A DNA stretch of 11,781 nt. It comes from Oligoflexia bacterium (GTDB lineage: Bacteria; Bdellovibrionota; UBA1018; CAIMNF01). The notes under the pieces are model-generated. The model did not search any database. It was not told where the DNA came from and saw only the letters and a list, made by a program, of their open reading frames with translations. Numbering within the stretch: position 1 is the first letter of the stretch; each line of letters opens with the position of its first letter. The stretch spans positions 1-11,781 of the forward strand of contig CAIOKW010000233.1 in the NCBI GenBank assembly GCA_903858975.1, in the 5' to 3' direction. Made by a program: the position numbers and the translations under genes. Below, one piece after another: positions 7,707 to 11,781 of this stretch.

Positions 7707-8736
7707 GTTCGGACTTATCCTCTTCTTTCAGGATAGGCCAAAAATTGAAATCCGAATACTGATCGATCGCCCTCCCAACACTCTGAGTGCAAGTCAAAAT
7801 CCTGACGGCATGGCCCGAAAGATCCTTCCGCTTTTAATCGAGGGACATTACCAATTGTCTCAGTCCTCCACTCTCGAGGACTTTTATCTGATTCCAGGAC
7901 GAAGCGATGAGCCCAAACTCCATTTCATGGTTGCGCGAGATGATTTGGCTCGAGGAATTTTATTTGAAGAAGGAAAAGTCGACGTCCTTTTCGATACCCT
8001 TTCACTATCAAAAACCAACTGGTTCAAAGAGCAAGATCGCTCTGTCTTAGAGTCCGAAGGCTTTCATCTTTCCTATCTCGGCTTCAACCTGAAGGATCCA
8101 ATTCTAGGAAATTCGGCAGTTCGCGAAGCGATTTCACTCGCGCTCCCCATTGATGCTTGGGTGAAATACAAATATTTTGGCTGGGTCAGCCGAAGCCCTG
8201 ATGCCCCCCCCCTCCCCGATCTTGCCCGTGCTCGAAGGCTGCTTGATTCGGCAGGATATCCAGCTCCAAGCCAAGGACCCCGCTTTCATTTGAGCTACCT
8301 CACCACCCCCGTGAGAGAGGGTAATGAACTCGCACTCCTTACCCGTGAAGCTCTGAAACAAATCGACATTGCTGTCGATGTGATTCCTCTTGAGACCTCT
8401 TTGTTTTTTTCGCGTCTCAAAAAAGGAGACTTTGAACTCTTTGGCGCAAGGATTATGCGGACTTCCAATGAGGAATCGATTGCTGAATACCTGAAAAGTT
8501 CAGGTCTCAAGAATTACTTTTCCTATTTGAATGGCGCGCTCGATAACGAACTTCAAAAAAACCCAGAACTTCCTTGGAATCAGGCGAAAAAATATGTTTT
8601 GCAAGACCGCCCCTTCATTCCTCTGTTTGTCTGGAAGCATGGCCTCCTCCTTTCCTCTCGTGTCAAATTCAGAGGAAGTGGCGCCTTTCAATCCGATGAT
8701 TCCTTTCGCTTTTTAACAGAACTTCAATTAAAATAA
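7654..8736 (+). CDS. Membrane-anchored, shortened family-5 (OppA/DppA-type) substrate-binding protein
   Basis: A 360-residue protein starting at TTG. Residues 1-7 are basic and 8-25 form one hydrophobic segment without a clear cleavage site or lipobox, so a signal anchor is likely. The rest resembles the extracytoplasmic solute-binding family 5 (peptide/nickel/opine binding): an N-terminal strand with PPNTL (40-44), a GKVDVLFD block (107-114), FHLSYLGFNL (137-146), VREAISLALP (156-165), ARRLLDSAGYP (193-203), LKQIDIAVDV (234-243) and LKKGDFELF (255-263). Family members are usually about 500-550 residues. Here the segment between about residues 70 and 88 replaces some 120-130 residues that normally carry the 'FhdG...TAeDV' signature. 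No permease or ATPase gene is adjacent. Transport, sensing or a moonlighting role are all possible. A C9 run lies inside the gene. rsmE follows after 5 bp. Confidence 0.8.
   Translation: MKQRAKNKLFILTGLLIMFGLILFFQDRPKIEIRILIDRPPNTLSASQNPDGMARKILPLLIEGHYQLSQSSTLEDFYLIPGRSDEPKLHFMVARDDLARGILFEEGKVDVLFDTLSLSKTNWFKEQDRSVLESEGFHLSYLGFNLKDPILGNSAVREAISLALPIDAWVKYKYFGWVSRSPDAPPLPDLARARRLLDSAGYPAPSQGPRFHLSYLTTPVREGNELALLTREALKQIDIAVDVIPLETSLFFSRLKKGDFELFGARIMRTSNEESIAEYLKSSGLKNYFSYLNGALDNELQKNPELPWNQAKKYVLQDRPFIPLFVWKHGLLLSSRVKFRGSGAFQSDDSFRFLTELQLK
8204..8212 (+). repeat. C9 homopolymer within coding sequence
   Basis: Nine consecutive cytosines, then T and four more cytosines (8214-8217), encode Ala184-Pro-Pro-Leu-Pro of the substrate-binding protein. 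The tract is seen directly. Gain or loss of one base by slippage would shift the frame in mid-protein. Whether it is unstable in this organism is unknown. Confidence 0.9.
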
Positions 8737-8741
8737 TTCCT

Positions 8742-9515
8742 ATGCGTCGTGCCCTCTGCGGAAGCCTCCCCCAAAAAATAAATTCTCTCGTTGAGATTCC
8801 TGAATCAGAAGCTAAGCACCTGATCTCTGTCCTCCGACTTGGACCGGGAGATGAGATCGAACTATTGGATGGTGAGGGGTTCCGAGTCAGAGCAGCTCTT
8901 GTGATTCGCGACAAAAAGATTTTCGGAGAAACCCAAGAGTCACCCACCACTGAAGAAGCAAAGGTTTCTCTACCGATCCACCTGGTCATGAGCATTATTA
9001 AAGGTGAAGCCATGGAATGGGTGGTGGAGAAGGCCGTTGAGATGGGCGTGCGGAGCCTGACCCCCGTTGAAACTGAGTTTAGCGTCGTTAAGATCCACAA
9101 GCGTGGCGCCGAAAGCTTTCAGGAACGCTGGCAACGCATTGCAGACCAAGCCTTAAAACAATGCGGAAGGCTCGACCGAATGATCGTGGAAATGCCCACA
9201 TCCTTTGAACAGTCTCTCCTCAATGAAAAACGTTTAATTTGGCTCGATGAAACACTCGCAAGCACTTCACCGAAGGACGCTCACTTGGCTGCATTTTCAC
9301 AAAAACTGCCTATAAATGAGCCTATTTCGATTCTCGTGGGTCCCGAGGGGGGATTGAGTCCGAGTGAGAGAAGTCGCCTTTTACAATTGACGGGCAGCGA
9401 AAAGAAAGAGATAAACAGGGTGCATTTGGGATCTCTAATTTTGCGCGCAGAAACCGCAGCGCTCATGGGAATTTCAATCTTGGTTGGGAATCACTATGGA
9501 AAAACAAAAAATTAG
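8742..9515 (+). CDS. rsmE: 16S rRNA (uracil-1498-N3)-methyltransferase RsmE
   Basis: A 257-residue SPOUT-class methyltransferase that uses SAM to methylate N3 of U1498 in 16S rRNA of the small subunit. An N-terminal PUA-like region contains HLISVLRLGPGDEI (26-39). The trefoil-knot catalytic domain shows KGEAMEWVVEKAVEMGV (87-103), the RWQRIADQALKQCGR stretch (129-143), LVGPEGGLSPSE (198-209) and HLGSLILRAETA (228-239), which are the SAM-binding loops of the family. Length is typical (about 240-260). It begins 5 bp after the previous stop with no visible ribosome-binding site, so coupled translation is likely. Its last 20 bases overlap the next gene. It is a recognisable housekeeping gene; I see nothing unusual in its motifs. 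Confidence 0.96.
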   Translation: MRRALCGSLPQKINSLVEIPESEAKHLISVLRLGPGDEIELLDGEGFRVRAALVIRDKKIFGETQESPTTEEAKVSLPIHLVMSIIKGEAMEWVVEKAVEMGVRSLTPVETEFSVVKIHKRGAESFQERWQRIADQALKQCGRLDRMIVEMPTSFEQSLLNEKRLIWLDETLASTSPKDAHLAAFSQKLPINEPISILVGPEGGLSPSERSRLLQLTGSEKKEINRVHLGSLILRAETAALMGISILVGNHYGKTKN

Positions 9516-10149
9516 TTTCAAGCCGCTTCACGAAGGAATGGGATTTCATCCCTTTTCAGACGGGCTTCCCTACGCTCCTGAGAGCAAAGCGAAACATCAA
9601 AGCGGTACTGGCGCAAATGCGGCTGGGCGTCCTCAATTCATTTCACAAACCATTAACTCAAGCGGCAGGACCCCAATCAAAACCGCGCGACAACTTCAAA
9701 CCGTCGCACCCCAAGTCGCTCCGACCCCCATTGCTAAAGCAAAGACTCCTGAATTAAAACCCGCTGTCACCTCATCACTCATTCGCAAGCGCGCGTTCGC
9801 CTATTTGCTCGACAGCATTCTTCATGCGGGATTCTGGATTGCAACGAACTTAGCGGCTTTGGTGATTTTCAAGTTTCAGTTTGATGCCGAGATTGTTCGC
9901 GAGAGCCTGGGGCAATTCATTGCCTTCTTAGTGATTTCTCAATGGATCTTTATCGCTCTTCAAGAAGTTTTATTTGAGACGACACTTGGAAAAACTTTTT
10001 TCAATCTCGAGTTTAAGAGAAATCACAAATCCCTCTTCCTACGCTCTTTTGTTTTCATGCTGGGCGCCCTGTTCTTAGGTCTGGGCCTTGTGTTCCGCCC
10101 ACAAGATAAACTCGGTGAAATTCAAATGCGAACCCAAGAAACACTATGA
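9496..10149 (+). CDS. RDD family membrane protein with long N-terminal tail
   Basis: A 217-residue protein when started at ATG 9496. A TTG at 9484 would add four residues but is less likely. The ATG is preceded by GGGA and lies 20 bp before the rsmE stop. Residues 1-95 are hydrophilic, rich in Pro, Thr, Ala and Lys and probably disordered, but include a compact GFHPFSDGLPYAP block (16-28). The RDD domain begins near residue 97 (RKRAFAYLLDSI, with the Arg and Asp of the family name) and has three predicted membrane segments: about 107-127, 139-160 and 180-200. The TLGKTFFNLEF stretch (163-173) is the conserved loop typical of the family. RDD proteins have been linked to ion or small-molecule transport in some bacteria, but most are uncharacterised, so no substrate is assigned. 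The stop overlaps the rfaE2 start. Confidence 0.88.
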   Translation: MEKQKISFKPLHEGMGFHPFSDGLPYAPESKAKHQSGTGANAAGRPQFISQTINSSGRTPIKTARQLQTVAPQVAPTPIAKAKTPELKPAVTSSLIRKRAFAYLLDSILHAGFWIATNLAALVIFKFQFDAEIVRESLGQFIAFLVISQWIFIALQEVLFETTLGKTFFNLEFKRNHKSLFLRSFVFMLGALFLGLGLVFRPQDKLGEIQMRTQETL

Positions 10150-10619
10150 TGATTCGAGAAAAGATTCTTTCTCCGAAAAAACTACTCCTCCAAATCAGAA
10201 AACTAAAGCGCAAGAAAATCGTTTTCACAAACGGATGCTTTGATATTCTTCATGCGGGACATGTGACCTATCTTGAGCGTGCGCGAAAACTTGGGGATGT
10301 TTTAATTATTGCTCTGAACACGGACGCATCCACCGAAAGACTGAAGGGCCCCACCCGCCCAATTAATCGATTAGAAGATCGTTCAAAAGTCATTGCAGCA
10401 TTGGAATCCGTCACCTATGTTACTTGGTTTGATGAAGACACCCCGCTTGCGCTGATTCAAAAAATCCTTCCGGATTTTCTCGTCAAAGGGGGCGATTACG
10501 AGCCAAAGAGCATTGTCGGCTATCAGGATGTCGTCAGCAATGGTGGAAAAGTAAAAGTACTTCCCTTCCTAGAAGGTCGAAGCACTACAAAAATCATCGA
10601 ACGATCACAACGTAAATAA
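10146..10619 (+). CDS. rfaE2: D-glycero-beta-D-manno-heptose 1-phosphate adenylyltransferase (stand-alone RfaE2/HldE C-domain)
   Basis: A 157-residue nucleotidyltransferase of the cytidylyltransferase-like superfamily, equivalent to the C-terminal domain of HldE. It adenylates heptose-1-phosphate to give ADP-heptose precursor for the LPS inner core. Visible motifs are FTNGCFDILHAGH (27-39, with HAGH as the HxGH nucleotide site), ALNTDASTERLKG (56-68), DRSKVIAALESV (78-89), LVKGGDY (112-118) and EGRSTTKII (143-151). The kinase domain found fused in E. coli HldE is absent here and should be encoded elsewhere. The start overlaps the RDD stop as ATGATG, so translation may start at 10146 or 10149. 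It is the last gene of the plus operon and is followed at once by a terminator. Its presence supports an LPS-bearing outer membrane. Confidence 0.94.
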   Translation: MMIREKILSPKKLLLQIRKLKRKKIVFTNGCFDILHAGHVTYLERARKLGDVLIIALNTDASTERLKGPTRPINRLEDRSKVIAALESVTYVTWFDEDTPLALIQKILPDFLVKGGDYEPKSIVGYQDVVSNGGKVKVLPFLEGRSTTKIIERSQRK

Positions 10620-10620
10620 A

Positions 10621-10653
10621 AAAGCCCCGGAATGATTTTCATCCCGAGGCTTT
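10621..10653. terminator. Bidirectional intrinsic terminator
   Basis: Arms 10621-10635 and 10639-10653 pair at 13 of 15 positions around a TTT loop, with two C/A-type mismatches. On the plus strand the stem is followed by a T-rich stretch (10654-10668). On the minus strand it is followed directly by TTTTTT (complement of 10618-10623). It lies between convergent genes, rfaE2 (ends 10619) and the membrane protein gene (ends 10675), and so can serve both. The left arm starts one base after the rfaE2 stop region. Confidence 0.88.
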
Positions 10654-10674
10654 CTTCTTTAATTTTTTGAGTGA

Positions 10675-11205
10675 CTATTTCTTCGGTGCGTTTTTATCAA
10701 ACCACGCCACAGACATCAGCGATAATCCGAAAACCATCCATGCGAAGAACATCGGGCCACGTGGGATTTCCGCCTCATAATAATGAGGGAATGCTGGGCA
10801 GAACAAGCAAGTGATGAAAATCCATCCGTAAGCTCCCCAAGTCAGGCCAATCCCAAAACGATTCCCAAGGTGATTCGTTCCAGTGAAATGGGCGTAGGCC
10901 ATTCCCAAAAAGGAAGTGAGAATAAAGAAAATGCTGAGTCCAACGAGGATCCCCGCGCTGGTTCCGTACGCCATCGCTTCGTTTCCAAGCACCGGAAGTG
11001 CTGCAATACGAAACCCGGTAGTGATATCCATGCCTTTAGCAGCACTGAAAATCATCCCAAAAATTTGCATCATGATTCCGGCGAAAATGCCGGCCATGAT
11101 TCCCGCGCGAAGGCGAGCGGCTCTGAAATTGGTCCAAAGAGCGACTACATTAAACTCTCCGGGAATGGTGTCTGGATTGAAATTACGATCTTTTAAACTG
11201 TTCAT
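10675..11205 (-). CDS. Predicted four-helix inner-membrane protein, unknown function
   Basis: A 176-residue hydrophobic protein that I do not recognise. A hydrophilic N-terminus (1-30) precedes predicted membrane segments at about 33-54, 84-105, 116-136 and 150-169, with a short basic C-terminus (DKNAPKK). Gly- and Met-rich first helix (AGIMAGIFAGIMM), the AYAHFTGTNH loop (103-112), and CLFCP (133-137) with two cysteines near the end of helix three are features that may help find relatives. The loop between helices one and two (about 55-83) is long. The ATG at 11205 is preceded by AGGA at good spacing, but that site lies in a hairpin. It follows the LysM gene by 54 bp in the same direction and ends at the shared terminator. 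A transport or envelope role is possible, but no function can be assigned. Confidence 0.83.
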   Translation of the reverse strand: MNSLKDRNFNPDTIPGEFNVVALWTNFRAARLRAGIMAGIFAGIMMQIFGMIFSAAKGMDITTGFRIAALPVLGNEAMAYGTSAGILVGLSIFFILTSFLGMAYAHFTGTNHLGNRFGIGLTWGAYGWIFITCLFCPAFPHYYEAEIPRGPMFFAWMVFGLSLMSVAWFDKNAPKK

Positions 11206-11236
11206 AGGTGAATCCTAATTTAACAAGGATCCACCT
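11206..11236 (-). promoter_or_regulatory. Hairpin that sequesters the ribosome-binding site of the membrane protein gene
   Basis: Arms 11206-11216 and 11226-11236 form an 11-bp stem (ten Watson-Crick pairs and one G-U pair in the minus transcript) with a 9-nt loop. The 3' arm runs up to the ATG and contains the AGGA Shine-Dalgarno, seven nt before the start. No U-tract follows, so it is not a standard terminator. An operator dyad is an alternative reading. Confidence 0.6.
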
Positions 11237-11259
11237 ATGATGCCATTCTGAAATCTGAA

Positions 11260-11781
11260 TTATTTGCTAGAAGCAGGAGTGCGCGCCGCATCCTGAACCG
11301 GAACAGTTACCGCATTGACGGGCATTTTACCCATCGGAGCAGCAGGAGCCGCGGTCGCTACCGATTTTTCGACGGGAGCATTCTTAAAAGGGAGGTTCTG
11401 GGCTGATCCGCCCACTGCCGGAGCTTCTTCTTTAGGCTCGTTCGTGAGGCGTGCTTCAGGCACATAATAAAGACTGAAGCCCGCATAGATCTTGTTCGGA
11501 TCTTTGATCAACTGACGGTTGTTTTCCCAAAGCTTTTTCCACTTCGCTTTTGTTCCATAAACGTCATTTGAAATTAAACCTAAGGTATCCCCATGTTTAA
11601 TCAGATAGCGCTCGCCATTTCGCTCGATACTCACCATTCCCGCACCATTTAAGGTGAGGTTAGTTCCAGGAGGAACATGGTTTGGATCTTGAATTTTGCT
11701 ACGATTTGCCTCGTAAATCTCTTTCCAACGATAGAGATCTCCATAATTTTCAAATGCGATTTTCATGAGCGTATCGCCTTG
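11260..11781 (-). CDS. LysM-repeat protein (5' end outside window)
   Basis: The frame is open to the right edge, so this is a C-terminal fragment of 173 visible residues. The ATG at 11766-11764 is not the true start: in-frame codons before it read QGDTL, which with the following residues forms the opening of a LysM repeat (GDTLMKIAFENYGD, then WKEIYEANRSKIQDPN). A second LysM repeat follows (HGDTLGLISNDVYGT, then WKKLWENNRQLIKDPN, YAGFSLYYVP). LysM modules bind peptidoglycan or chitin-like glycans, so a wall-associated exported protein is likely; its signal peptide would lie outside the window. The last 60 or so residues are rich in Ala, Pro and Val and look disordered. It is upstream of, and co-oriented with, the four-helix membrane protein gene. 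Confidence 0.9.
   Translation of the reverse strand, partial: QGDTLMKIAFENYGDLYRWKEIYEANRSKIQDPNHVPPGTNLTLNGAGMVSIERNGERYLIKHGDTLGLISNDVYGTKAKWKKLWENNRQLIKDPNKIYAGFSLYYVPEARLTNEPKEEAPAVGGSAQNLPFKNAPVEKSVATAAPAAPMGKMPVNAVTVPVQDAARTPASSK

Noticed and set aside
7705..7707. In-frame ATG as the start of the substrate-binding protein
   Set aside because: It would remove part of the hydrophobic anchor and has no ribosome-binding site, while TTG at 7654 has a perfect one.
9484..9486. TTG as the start of the RDD gene
   Set aside because: ATG at 9496 is closer to GGGA, removes only four residues, and gives a more usual N-terminus.
1800..10619. Possible defence, toxin-antitoxin or secondary-metabolite system
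   Set aside because: The genes here are housekeeping or envelope families with intact motifs. No effector, toxin, nuclease-methylase pair or mobile-element boundary is visible.
11206..11236. Hairpin as terminator of the LysM gene
   Set aside because: No U-tract follows on the minus strand and the stem runs directly into a start codon.
11236..11247. Tiny frame ATG-GCA-TCA-TAG (minus) before the hairpin as a regulatory leader peptide
   Set aside because: Three codons with no ribosome-binding site; it could arise by chance.
11764..11766. ATG as the start of the LysM gene
   Set aside because: In-frame upstream codons QGDTL are the start of a LysM repeat, so this ATG is internal and the gene continues beyond the window.

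Overview
The window is a dense stretch of bacterial chromosome from a Gram-negative organism. It carries an LPS heptose adenylyltransferase, two apparent outer-membrane or lipoprotein genes and a periplasmic lytic transglycosylase. The combination of RNase J, signal-anchored secreted proteins and an RDD protein with a long N-terminal tail most resembles Bdellovibrionota or a related former-deltaproteobacterial lineage. That placement is inference from gene style and moderate base composition, not a proven identity. I see no mobile element, CRISPR array, tRNA, rRNA or recognisable defence system.

Layout. Positions 1-957 (minus) hold the 5' part of an exported protein gene that runs off the left edge. 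It has a CsgG-like domain followed by barrel-like sequence. Across a short divergent promoter region, a small lipoprotein gene (1045-1797, plus) converges on leuS with only 2 bp between the stops. A minus-strand operon then reads, in transcription order: MltD-like lytic transglycosylase (7706-6543), udk uridine kinase (6531-5914), rnj ribonuclease J (5917-4247), leuS leucyl-tRNA synthetase (4223-1800). A plus-strand operon starts head-to-head with it and overlaps it: a membrane-anchored, shortened family-5 substrate-binding protein (7654-8736), rsmE (8742-9515), an RDD membrane protein (9496-10149) and rfaE2/hldE-C (10146-10619). It ends at a bidirectional hairpin terminator (10621-10653). On the far side, in minus orientation, lie a LysM-domain protein entering from the right edge (11781-11260) and a four-helix membrane protein (11205-10675).

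How the genes fit together. The minus operon joins wall remodelling to core RNA and translation functions (pyrimidine salvage, mRNA decay, Leu-tRNA charging). The plus operon joins rRNA methylation to LPS core precursor synthesis and two membrane proteins of unknown role. Tight spacing and ATGATG stop/start overlaps suggest translational coupling in both.

Most of the window is ordinary housekeeping sequence. The points most worth checking are the head-to-head overlap of two exported-protein genes at 7654-7706, the reduced substrate-binding protein, the hairpin that buries the ribosome-binding site at 11206-11236, the partial CsgG-like/barrel protein at the left edge, and a C9 tract inside a coding region. 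I did not find convincing evidence of a novel multi-gene system.
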